Positions 39,400 through 45,786 of a stretch of DNA of 64,000 bases are shown one piece after another. Origin of the DNA: Enterocloster asparagiformis (GTDB lineage Bacteria > Bacillota > Clostridia > Lachnospirales > Lachnospiraceae). Positions within the stretch are counted from its first letter, which is position 1. Each line of letters begins with the position of its first letter. Made by a program: the position numbers and the translations under genes. Where the stretch lies: contig JAGZSY010000003.1 in assembly GCA_018380885.1 (NCBI GenBank), positions 124,001-188,000 of the forward strand, read 5' to 3'. The notes beneath the pieces are model-generated. The model did not search any database. It worked only from the letters and a program-made list of their open reading frames with translations, and was not told where the DNA came from.

Positions 39400-39428
39400 A
39401 TTATACCATCCTGCGGGGGGAATGTTAA
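39400..39428 (-). promoter_or_regulatory. mcrBC promoter
   Basis: On the minus strand: TTAACA (39423-39428), 17 bases, TATAAT (39400-39405) preceded by TGG, giving an extended -10. The leader is about 70 bases. Confidence 0.8.
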
Positions 39429-39510
39429 GGTGGATTCAGGCTGAGTTTTGCCGTTGGTCCTGTACGCATGGGAATGCCAATGGGGCAGGGAAAAAGAAGG
39501 CGGTGGATTC

Positions 39511-39539
39511 CCGGCGGATGTGCCCGGGCAGGCCGCCGG
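39511..39539 (-). terminator. Possible terminator after the GNAT-YoaP gene
   Basis: A stem CCGGCGG/CCGCCGG on the minus strand is followed, after about 13 bases, by TTCTTTTT. The gap between the stem and the T-run makes this a weak call. Confidence 0.4.
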
Positions 39540-39548
39540 AGCCGGGCG

Positions 39549-40307
39549 CTATTCGGAGTGAGCGAGAAGCTTTTCGAACTTCTTCTCCGAGGGGATCTCA
39601 TGGGTTAAGAATTTGCCGTCGCGGTACAGGCTGAAGGTGGTAAACGGACAGGGGGCGTCCTGGGCCTGTTTGGCGGTGGAGAGATGGGTTACCAGGATGG
39701 GGATGTTTTTGTCCCGGCACATGGCTTCCAAGAGCGGAACGTACTTGGCGGTAAAGGGACATTGGCTGGTGTAGTACAGGGCAAGGCCGCTTTGGGGAAC
39801 CGGCGGGGCCGCTTGCTTGACCTGGGGCAGAAAATGAGGCCGGCCGACGTTCTCGTGGAAGGAAAGGGCCATCAGCTCAAAGTACGGGTCCGCCGTGTCC
39901 ACGGTGTGAAATCCCTTGTATTTGAGATATTTGGGGTCGGAGAGGAAGCCCAGCTTTTTTCGGGAGGACAGGGTCACGAGGCCTTGCTTTCCCTGGTCTT
40001 TGGCGTCGCGGATGCATTCGTCCAGGAGCAGGTTGGAGTAGCCGTGCCCCTTGAACTGGCCGGATACCCAGAGGCAGTCGATGTACATGTATCCTCCGGC
40101 TTCTACGGGCGCCCAGGCGTACTCGGCGGGAATGTACTCGATAAAGCATTTGCCGCGCACGTCGCATTTCAGGAAAACCAACCCCTCGTCAAGGCGCTCC
40201 CTGAGCCACGCTTTTTTTGACTGCACCTGGCAGTCCCTGTTGTTGGAAATGGCGCAGCAGATGTGCTCGCTTTCGATATTTTCATGAGTGATCCGTATGA
40301 GATCCAT
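39549..40307 (-). CDS. GNAT N-acetyltransferase with C-terminal YoaP-like domain
   Basis: Two-domain protein of 252 residues. The N-terminal GNAT fold (about 1-145) has YIDCLWVSGQFKGHGYSNLLLDECIRDAK, the acetyl-CoA pyrophosphate-binding loop (QFKGHG). The C-terminal part from about 170 (LALYYTSQCPFTAKYVPLLEAMCRDKNIPILVTHLS) is the YoaP domain, thioredoxin-like with one cysteine in SQCPF. AAAGGAGG precedes the ATG. It stands alone on the minus strand between mcrB and the HicA-like gene, with its own extended -10 promoter. Substrate unknown. Confidence 0.85.
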   Translation of the reverse strand: MDLIRITHENIESEHICCAISNNRDCQVQSKKAWLRERLDEGLVFLKCDVRGKCFIEYIPAEYAWAPVEAGGYMYIDCLWVSGQFKGHGYSNLLLDECIRDAKDQGKQGLVTLSSRKKLGFLSDPKYLKYKGFHTVDTADPYFELMALSFHENVGRPHFLPQVKQAAPPVPQSGLALYYTSQCPFTAKYVPLLEAMCRDKNIPILVTHLSTAKQAQDAPCPFTTFSLYRDGKFLTHEIPSEKKFEKLLAHSE

Positions 40308-40340
40308 AAAAGTCCTCCTTTGAGAAGCCGTGATGAGGAC

Positions 40341-40346
40341 ATTATA
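40341..40346 (-). promoter_or_regulatory. Extended -10 promoter of the GNAT-YoaP gene
   Basis: Minus-strand TATAAT preceded by TGA (TGnTATAAT). No good -35 box lies 17 bases upstream. Confidence 0.5.
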
Positions 40347-40407
40347 TCAGATAAGGAAATAGAAAGATAGCAGCGGGCCGGCGCTGATTGAGGAGATTCA
40401 AAGGATT

Positions 40408-40442
40408 AAAAAACAGGACTAACCCCTGAGGGAAAGTCCTGT
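40408..40442 (-). terminator. Terminator of the HicA-like gene, overlapping its stop codon
   Basis: On the minus strand ACAGGACT pairs with AGTCCTGT, with an inner CCC/GGG, followed by six T. The stem includes the last codons of the HicA-like gene. Confidence 0.85.
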
Positions 40443-40616
40443 GACAGTTTCGAGATGCCGAACCAGCGCTTCGGGAAGAAGCGCGCCTTCCGGCGGCGGA
40501 ACAACCAATGAGGCGGGATTACCCGCCTTTTTGTATTGGCGGAGGCCGCCGGATATGCGGACCAGGCTCCAGCCGCCGCGGTTTAGCAGTTTCTCGATTG
40601 CTTCGAAATGATTCAT
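40419..40616 (-). CDS. HicA-like toxin-family protein lacking the catalytic histidine
   Basis: Small basic protein of 65 residues with the HicA double-stranded-RNA-binding-like fold: AIEKLLNRGGWSLVRISGGLRQYKKAGNPASLVVPPPEG then LPEALVRHLETVTGLSL. In active HicA ribonucleases the loop reads GSH with a catalytic His; here it is SGGLRQY, so the key histidine is missing. AAAGGAG lies six bases before the ATG. It has its own promoter and terminator and points away from the HicB-like gene, unlike the usual hicA-hicB operon. It may be an inactivated toxin, an RNA-binding regulator, or a HicA with an unusual active site. Confidence 0.7.
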   Translation of the reverse strand: MNHFEAIEKLLNRGGWSLVRISGGLRQYKKAGNPASLVVPPPEGALLPEALVRHLETVTGLSLRG

Positions 40617-40678
40617 CCTGTGCTCCTTTACAGTGAATACGGTTGTCGGGCTCCATAATTGTCCCTGCCGTCCGCTGC

Positions 40679-40687
40679 AATGCGCAT
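40679..40687. promoter_or_regulatory. Palindrome in the leader of the HicA-like gene, related to the HicB-side repeats
   Basis: AATGCGCAT contains the perfect palindrome ATGCGCAT and matches the core of the AATGCGTATT repeats in front of the HicB-like gene. It lies about 15-20 bases downstream of the expected HicA transcription start, so a repressor bound here could block that promoter. Confidence 0.45.
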
Positions 40688-40708
40688 CGGTGAATCATCG
40701 ATAGTTTT

Positions 40709-40736
40709 ATTATAGCGGAATGAAAGCGGGAGTCAA
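40709..40736 (-). promoter_or_regulatory. Promoter of the HicA-like gene
   Basis: On the minus strand: TTGACT (40731-40736), 16 bases, TATAAT (40709-40714). Start expected near 40702, leader about 85 bases. Confidence 0.75.
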
Positions 40737-40817
40737 GGAAAAAATAGAATTAGAAAATAAATTGAAATTGTAGTTGGGGCTCAGGGTGAATTGTAACAAA
40801 TTATATACAAATACGGG

Positions 40818-40846
40818 TTGACAAAGCGTTCAATGCATATTATAAT
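40818..40846 (+). promoter_or_regulatory. Full-consensus promoter of the HicB-like gene and probably the genes behind it
   Basis: TTGACA (40818-40823), exactly 17 bases, TATAAT (40841-40846): a perfect sigma-A consensus. Such a strong promoter normally needs repression, and a repeat array overlaps it from the spacer downstream. No terminator or other strong promoter was found before 45666. Confidence 0.85.
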
Positions 40847-40886
40847 GCGTATTATAAAAGATGAATGCGTATTACAATGCGTATTA
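40832..40886 (+). repeat. Four-copy AATGCRTATTAY repeat, probable operator array
   Basis: Four near-identical 12-base units begin at 40832, 40844, 40864 and 40876, that is, two abutting pairs whose starts are 32 bases apart. The first pair covers the promoter spacer and the -10 box; the second lies in the leader before the HicB-like start. Each unit is an imperfect palindrome. The arrangement suits cooperative binding of ribbon-helix-helix dimers, the fold predicted for the C-terminus of the HicB-like protein. Confidence 0.75.
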
Positions 40887-40902
40887 AAGGCGGAGGCACG
40901 GG

Positions 40903-41349
40903 ATGGGAGAGAGTAAAGAAAACATTGTATACCCGGCGATATTCCAAGCGGAGAGCGGCGAAGGGGTCCGCATTACGTTCCCGGATTTTCCGGAGCTGCT
41001 GGTGATTGCCGTGGACTGGCAGGAGGGAATGGAGCAGGCCCGCAGGCAGCTGGCTTTGGCGGTGATCGACCGGCTGGACAGCGGCCGTGAGCTTCCGGCC
41101 GCGGCGGGACCCGGGGAAGCCGCGGAGGGAGCGGGGACTCTCGGGGACATTTCCGGCGGGGAGCTTATCTACCTCCACATCTGGCTTCCCTATTTCCGCA
41201 GCGATATGCGGGAGGTCTATGTGAAAAAGTCGGTGACAATTCCCCAGTGGCTGGACATTCTGGCCAAGAAAAGCGGGATCAGTTTTTCCGCGGCTCTGGT
41301 TAGGGGAATTAAGGAGGAGCTGGGAATCCAGGAGAGAAAGGATATTTGA
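40903..41349 (+). CDS. HicB-like antitoxin/repressor with ribbon-helix-helix C-terminus
   Basis: Protein of 148 residues with the two parts of HicB antitoxins. The N-terminal degraded RNase H-like fold is YPAIFQAESGEGVRITFPDFPELLVIAVDWQEGMEQARRQL, where FPDFPEL is the family landmark. The C-terminal DNA-binding helices are REVYVKKSVTIPQWLDILAKKSGISFSAALVRGIKEEL. A Gly/Ala-rich linker joins them. GGAGG precedes the ATG. It most likely represses its own promoter through the adjacent repeats and may also act on the divergent HicA-like gene. All genes up to 45666 follow in the same direction. Confidence 0.8.
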   Translation: MGESKENIVYPAIFQAESGEGVRITFPDFPELLVIAVDWQEGMEQARRQLALAVIDRLDSGRELPAAAGPGEAAEGAGTLGDISGGELIYLHIWLPYFRSDMREVYVKKSVTIPQWLDILAKKSGISFSAALVRGIKEELGIQERKDI

Positions 41350-41475
41350 TCCGACTAAGAAGATGATGATACGGTGGAAACAGCGGGCTGGCGGACATTA
41401 TGGTGCGCAGACGCGTATCGCCGGGGCGAAGCGCTCTGGAATTACACACTTCATCGAATCAAAGGAGGAAACAAG

Positions 41476-41649
41476 ATGTCTGAATTTCGCGACAAATGCG
41501 CTAACATTGCACTGGGAGGGAGCACAGGGGCTTCGGTAGGAGGAGCCGTGGGCGCCGCCATCGGAGCGCTGGGGGGCCCGGTTACGTCGCTGACCGGGGC
41601 CAGAATCGGCGGAGCGCTGGGCTCTCTGGCCGGTATGTTCTGGGATTGA
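41476..41649 (+). CDS. Glycine-zipper mini-protein (57 aa), possible membrane-active peptide
   Basis: A 57-residue protein with a short charged head (MSEFRDKCANIALGG) and a long glycine-zipper stretch (STGASVGGAVGAAIGALGG, then ARIGGALGSLAGMFWD). Repeated GxxxG/GxxxA spacing is typical of helices that pack or oligomerise in membranes, as in some bacteriocins and TA or holin-like peptides. AAAGGAGG lies five bases before the ATG, a strong ribosome site, so it is likely translated. I do not recognise a named family. It lies 126 bases after the HicB-like gene and 14 bases before the next small gene, in the same operon as the sensor/receiver pair. Confidence 0.7.
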   Translation: MSEFRDKCANIALGGSTGASVGGAVGAAIGALGGPVTSLTGARIGGALGSLAGMFWD

Positions 41650-41663
41650 GGGGAGGCGTACGT

Positions 41664-41837
41664 ATGAGACAGGGCTGTAGGGTACTTGACATGAACCGGT
41701 GGATAGAAGCGGCGGTGGATCGCGCTGCCGGATCGGAAGATGGAGACGGTTGTAAACGGTATTTAGAAAACGGAGGGGGGAGCCGGGAGACTTTACGGCT
41801 CCTGAGCCGCCGGACACAGGGGGAATTTGACGTATGA
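41664..41837 (+). CDS. Small protein of unknown function (57 aa)
   Basis: A 57-residue, strongly charged protein (MRQGCRVLDMNRWIEAAVDR, then AAGSEDGDGCKRYLENGGG and SRETLRLLSRRTQGEFDV). It has no membrane segment and no family I recognise. GGGGAGG before the ATG supports translation. Its stop overlaps the start of an even smaller ORF by four bases (ATGA), which suggests these mini-genes are translated in sequence. Presence in this operon is the only clue to its role. Confidence 0.5.
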   Translation: MRQGCRVLDMNRWIEAAVDRAAGSEDGDGCKRYLENGGGSRETLRLLSRRTQGEFDV

Positions 41838-41908
41838 GGATGAGAGGCTGCTGCACATGCCCGATGCGCCTTGTCTGCACAATTCTGGATGGAAATTTTT
41901 GTAAATAG
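41834..41908 (+). CDS. Tiny cysteine-rich ORF (24 aa)
   Basis: Twenty-four residues (MRMRGCCTCPMRLVCTILDG then NFCK) with five cysteines, three of them in CCTC. It starts inside the stop of the previous small gene (ATGA overlap) and ends 15 bases before the sensor-like gene. It has no ribosome site of its own, so it would depend on coupling. It could be a leader peptide, for example one that senses cysteine or redox state, or chance. Low certainty. Confidence 0.3.
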   Translation: MRMRGCCTCPMRLVCTILDGNFCK

Positions 41909-41923
41909 CGGGGGACAAGAAGA

Positions 41924-43948
41924 ATGAATCAGGCTGTACAAAATGTAATTAAAGAGATGGTCGCGGTGTTTGAGCGGACAGGAGATGCATTTGCCTTTGA
42001 TAGCATCAATCATGAGAAGGTACCCTGTGACGACTATGGGGATAAGCTAATACCGGATGAGCGGGTGAGACGCGACTGGGATGAAGTGACAGAGCTTCTG
42101 AACCGGTTTTACCGGATGTGCGGTGAGTCGGGGAGCATGGCGGATTTCTGCTTTGCGTTTGCGGCTTACGGCAATTTCTTTATCCGCAAAGGCTTTTACC
42201 TGCGTCTGGGGATGGACGGGTTTGAGCGGCGGGGAGAGTGGTTCGGAGCGGGACAGGAGTACGGTGAATGCCTGCGCTGCCTGTGGAGAGGAATCCGGGA
42301 TCAGGAGTATATTTGGTTTGAGCGGGCTCTGGGGTTAAAAAGCGACGCGGCGGTGGCGTCCATGTACCTGTTTGTCCGCCACGCGGCGGAATTCAGCCGG
42401 AACATCACAGCAGGCGGAATACCGGATGAAAAGCAGGAGGAGGCCATGTGGGAGTGCTACGAGTCCCTGCCCGCGGATTACCAGGAGTATGTTTTGGGGC
42501 AGGGTGACGCACACCAGGAGACGTTTAACCTGGCGGCGGATGAGAACTGGCTCCCATACATTAATTTTAGTTCCGTGAAGGAGTACTTGATTTCCTACAT
42601 CCTGACATTTTACCGGGGGATAATGGAAGCGTTGGAGCTGGATTCACGGAATATGGATAACGCGGGCGTATATGCGGCTTTGTCGCGGAAATTTCAGATC
42701 CCGCAGTTGATTGATTTCGCGGTGAGCCGCGCCCCGCAGATAAAGCCTATGCTGGCACGGGATTTTAAGACGGTTTTAACACAGCTGTGTGATTTTACCG
42801 CGGAATTAATGAGAATGATCGGGGCTGCCGCCCCGGCGTATAAGCAGACCGAAATGTACTTCACAGTTTTTTTTGAAAAGCTGAATGCCTTAGACAGCCT
42901 TGATAGCCAGCCCGGAGAGGCGGGGTGGGGGAGCTTTTGCGAACCTATGGCCCTTCCGGGCAGACAGGACCCTCCGGCCCTTCGGAACATGTACCTCAAC
43001 ATACCGGTGGTACTGTCCGAGCAGATCACAGCCCGCTTTTTCCTGAGCCGCTATGATATTTTCAAGAAAAACCGCCAGCTGGAGCAGCAGCTTGCGGAAA
43101 ACCAACGCCTCAGCCGTGAAAAGCAGGATATGATGGACCACTACGCTCACAGCTGGAAGCACATTTCCTATCCCATGACTGTGAAGCGGGTGGCGGAGGA
43201 GCTGAGCCGGACCAACCTGCCCCTGGCCAACCGTCTGTTCAAGGCCTACAACAGCGAGCGGACCCTCCAGGGCGGGCTTCAAATTCTTCAATACTCCATT
43301 TCCGACCAGCCGGATGCAATGCGGGAAGCGTTTCGCCAGGGATTCTACTGCGTCGGCGCACAGGTGGGCAAGAGCATCCGCCAGGTCATGGAGGAGAGCG
43401 TGGACCTGGTACTGTTCAAGGTGCTGATGGAGGAAGCGGATGGCAGCAGAAGGATCAGCCGCTGCCGATCCAACCTGCAAAAACGGTACAGCCTGGAAGC
43501 TCTGAGGGAGCGGTATACCCGCTGCTATATTCTGGGGGAAGGCCGGCAGGAGAGTGTGCTGGACTGGTTTGACGCCAATGTATTTCCCCTGGAAATCTCC
43601 GTGGACGCCCTCTGGCAGGAAATCCGGGTCAAGGAAGATGAATTTTCCGATTTTCAGTTGAGCGAACTGTTTGTGGAGCTGTTCACCAACGTGCTGACCC
43701 ATGGCACGGACTGGTGCAGGGTCAGTCTGGAGAGCGGGGAACAATCCATGGACGTTTCCGTGACCAATGCGCTGGGCGAGGAGAATCACGGCACTTGCCT
43801 GGGGTTGAAAACTCTGGGAACGATTGTGGATAAGATCAACTGGGGAACCAAGGTTGTGGGGATAACATCCGGGATTTCGGCGGACAATGTGTACGGCGTG
43901 AAGATTGCGTTTGACCGTAAGGTCATGTACAGAAGGGGGAGACGATAA
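41924..43948 (+). CDS. Soluble histidine-kinase-like protein with large helical sensor region
   Basis: A 674-residue cytosolic protein without membrane segments. Residues ~1-380 are helical and of unknown family. A coiled coil (KKNRQLEQQLAENQRLSREKQDMM) leads to a DHp-like phospho-acceptor segment DHYAHSWKHISYP (H409 most likely, H413 possible). The C-terminal ATPase resembles the AgrC-type GHKL branch: N-box LSELFVELFTNVLTHG (N589) and glycine box NHGTCLGLKTLG (near 622-632). As in that branch, the usual DxGxG Asp is replaced (SVTNALGEE). Its stop shares one base with the start of the receiver gene. Intracellular sensing, rather than sensing of an external signal, is implied. Confidence 0.75.
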   Translation: MNQAVQNVIKEMVAVFERTGDAFAFDSINHEKVPCDDYGDKLIPDERVRRDWDEVTELLNRFYRMCGESGSMADFCFAFAAYGNFFIRKGFYLRLGMDGFERRGEWFGAGQEYGECLRCLWRGIRDQEYIWFERALGLKSDAAVASMYLFVRHAAEFSRNITAGGIPDEKQEEAMWECYESLPADYQEYVLGQGDAHQETFNLAADENWLPYINFSSVKEYLISYILTFYRGIMEALELDSRNMDNAGVYAALSRKFQIPQLIDFAVSRAPQIKPMLARDFKTVLTQLCDFTAELMRMIGAAAPAYKQTEMYFTVFFEKLNALDSLDSQPGEAGWGSFCEPMALPGRQDPPALRNMYLNIPVVLSEQITARFFLSRYDIFKKNRQLEQQLAENQRLSREKQDMMDHYAHSWKHISYPMTVKRVAEELSRTNLPLANRLFKAYNSERTLQGGLQILQYSISDQPDAMREAFRQGFYCVGAQVGKSIRQVMEESVDLVLFKVLMEEADGSRRISRCRSNLQKRYSLEALRERYTRCYILGEGRQESVLDWFDANVFPLEISVDALWQEIRVKEDEFSDFQLSELFVELFTNVLTHGTDWCRVSLESGEQSMDVSVTNALGEENHGTCLGLKTLGTIVDKINWGTKVVGITSGISADNVYGVKIAFDRKVMYRRGRR

Positions 43949-45666
43949 TGCGGTTTCTGTGGGTGGAAGATTTCAACGAGGACAAGGGCGACCGGGCTGC
44001 TTTGGAGACGCGCTGGAAGGAGTATTTCGGCCTGGACGAGGTGATCATAAAGGAGGATTTAAAGAGCGCCCTTGAATATCTGGACGACCGGGAAAATTTT
44101 GCGGATTTCGACGGGGTTTTGCTGGACATCCGTTTCCCCTCGGGGGGAGAGGGGATTTACGAGCAGTATTTTTCCGGGATCATTACACCGAAGTTGTACC
44201 GGGATTACCTGGAGGAAGGCACCGGCATCCTCCTGTATCTGGCGCTGGCCCTGCGCTACAGCTACAACCAGGAGCGGATCGCCTTTGTCTCCGGCAATGT
44301 GGACGAGGGAAACGCCATGCGACCCCTGACCATCATGATCAATATTCTCATAAAATTCCAGTGTGCATCGTTGTCTGAGATGGATTGTGAAGAGTACAGG
44401 TCCCAGGAGGATATTCTGGCGGAGTATTACCTGGAAAACGTGCTGCGCTACAGAGTCCCCAGGCTGAAGGACGGAAGCATTGACTGGGATGCCGCCGGCC
44501 CTGTCCTCTGGGACAATCTGACGGACCGGGAAAGTGCAGACGCAATTTTGGAAAGGCTGGAAAATGTGCAGCGCGAGATCAGGGCGCTGTCCGACGGACG
44601 GGCGGAAGCCGGAAGCCTGAAATATTCCAGCGTGTGCCGCCAGTTCAGCGAATGTGGACTCGTCCTGCCGCGGGCCTTTGAGAAGCCTTTTAAGGCAAAG
44701 GATGAAAAAAGCTGGAGCTTTTATAAATGGAAGCAGGGGATCGAGACGCCCTACTATGTGATCAGAAGCGGGCTTGTGGAGATGTGCCGTCTGCTGCGGA
44801 AGAATTTTACCCCCGCCCAGGGGGCAGAAGGCGCGGCCACGCTGACGGAACCGTTCTGGCGCCGGGCCCAGGCGGGGTGGTGGAAATATATCTGGCGCAA
44901 GACAAATGAGGAGGACGTAGACGGCGGCCAGTCCGAAGCGCAGTTTATCCGGGAGCACAGGGCTGCCTGGGAACGGGGCATGGGCGACCTTTTGACCGCG
45001 ATCCGGGACATGCTGCCGGCTATGAGCGCCTCCGCCGGGGAAGCCACCTTGAACGCCCAGGCTGAGGCGGCGGTGCGGGAGGTTCTGCGCTATGTGGACG
45101 GCATGGGCGATCTGCGGCCCCAGCCCCAAACAAGAGATTTGGACGCCTGCTGCCTGACCATGAAGCTGGCCAGAAACTGGGCCAGCCATCAGGGAATCAG
45201 GGGAATGACCATTGAAAGCTGCGGTTTTCTGCTGGCGCTTTGTCTGCGGGGGTATTTTGATATTTCAAAGCTTCCGGAACATGACCGCAGGGTTTATCTG
45301 GCCAGGGAGGAGGAAGTGTTAAGTCTGCTTGGCTCCGGGAAGCCGTTGCCGGACCGTGAGACCGCAGCGCGGCTGCTGGACCAGAGCTTTTCCCTGCTGC
45401 TGGCTAAAAATCAGGCTGTGTACGAGGCCGGGCGCAGTTGGAACGATACGCCTGTATACAAAATTATTTCCGGCCTTGGCCATCAGGAGAGCAAATGCCG
45501 AGACAGCGTGTCCATGGATGAGATTTATCTCCTGTTCTGGCAGCTGATGTTCAGAGGCATGCCGTTTGACCTTCCCACCGGCCTGGAAGCCTTTCTCAAA
45601 TATACCGCCGTCCCTGTCCGGCAGGCGGCGGAGCGCCTGGCCGGGGAAGCGAAAAACGGGATATAA
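43948..45666 (+). CDS. Receiver-domain protein with long C-terminal region containing a HEPN-type RNxxxH motif
   Basis: A 572-residue partner of the kinase. The N-terminus is receiver-like: acidic pocket FLWVEDFN (E7, D8), phospho-acceptor D60 in DFDGVLLDIRF, and a Ser115 strand RIAFVSGNVD; the canonical lysine is not evident, so the receiver is atypical. No DNA-binding domain follows. Instead about 400 mostly helical residues include KLARNWASHQGIRGM (R409, N410, H414), matching the R-N-x3-H active-site pattern of HEPN ribonucleases, followed by a hydrophobic helix (CGFLLALCLRGYFDI). I infer a phosphorylation-controlled effector, perhaps an RNase. The HEPN call rests on motif and helical context only. 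Confidence 0.65.
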   Translation: MRFLWVEDFNEDKGDRAALETRWKEYFGLDEVIIKEDLKSALEYLDDRENFADFDGVLLDIRFPSGGEGIYEQYFSGIITPKLYRDYLEEGTGILLYLALALRYSYNQERIAFVSGNVDEGNAMRPLTIMINILIKFQCASLSEMDCEEYRSQEDILAEYYLENVLRYRVPRLKDGSIDWDAAGPVLWDNLTDRESADAILERLENVQREIRALSDGRAEAGSLKYSSVCRQFSECGLVLPRAFEKPFKAKDEKSWSFYKWKQGIETPYYVIRSGLVEMCRLLRKNFTPAQGAEGAATLTEPFWRRAQAGWWKYIWRKTNEEDVDGGQSEAQFIREHRAAWERGMGDLLTAIRDMLPAMSASAGEATLNAQAEAAVREVLRYVDGMGDLRPQPQTRDLDACCLTMKLARNWASHQGIRGMTIESCGFLLALCLRGYFDISKLPEHDRRVYLAREEEVLSLLGSGKPLPDRETAARLLDQSFSLLLAKNQAVYEAGRSWNDTPVYKIISGLGHQESKCRDSVSMDEIYLLFWQLMFRGMPFDLPTGLEAFLKYTAVPVRQAAERLAGEAKNGI

Positions 45667-45694
45667 CGGACCGCGGGCTTTTTGCGGGCAATTG

Positions 45695-45723
45695 TTTACC
45701 TTAATGTAATTTACAAGTATAAA
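45695..45723 (+). promoter_or_regulatory. Possible spoVT promoter
   Basis: TTTACC (45695-45700), 17 bases, TATAAA (45718-45723). The expected start near 45730 falls inside the left arm of the inverted repeat described next. A sporulation sigma factor could be used instead; I did not see a clear sigma-G site. Confidence 0.5.
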
Positions 45724-45782
45724 TTCCTCCATTTAACAAATACTATTCCCAGAATCGGTAAGTACAGTAAATGGAGGAATTT
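45721..45782 (+). promoter_or_regulatory. 15-bp inverted repeat that can sequester the spoVT ribosome site
   Basis: AAATTCCTCCATTTA (45721-45735) is the exact complement of TAAATGGAGGAATTT (45768-45782), and the right arm contains the spoVT Shine-Dalgarno GGAGG, four bases before the ATG. An RNA that includes both arms would hide the ribosome site. RNA started at the local promoter would lack most of the left arm and stay open. An operator on DNA is the alternative reading. Confidence 0.7.
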
Positions 45783-45786
45783 TAAT

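Noticed and set aside
45671..45688. CCGC/GCGG hairpin as a terminator between the receiver gene and spoVT
   Set aside because: The stem is only four base pairs, with the T-run in the loop rather than after it.
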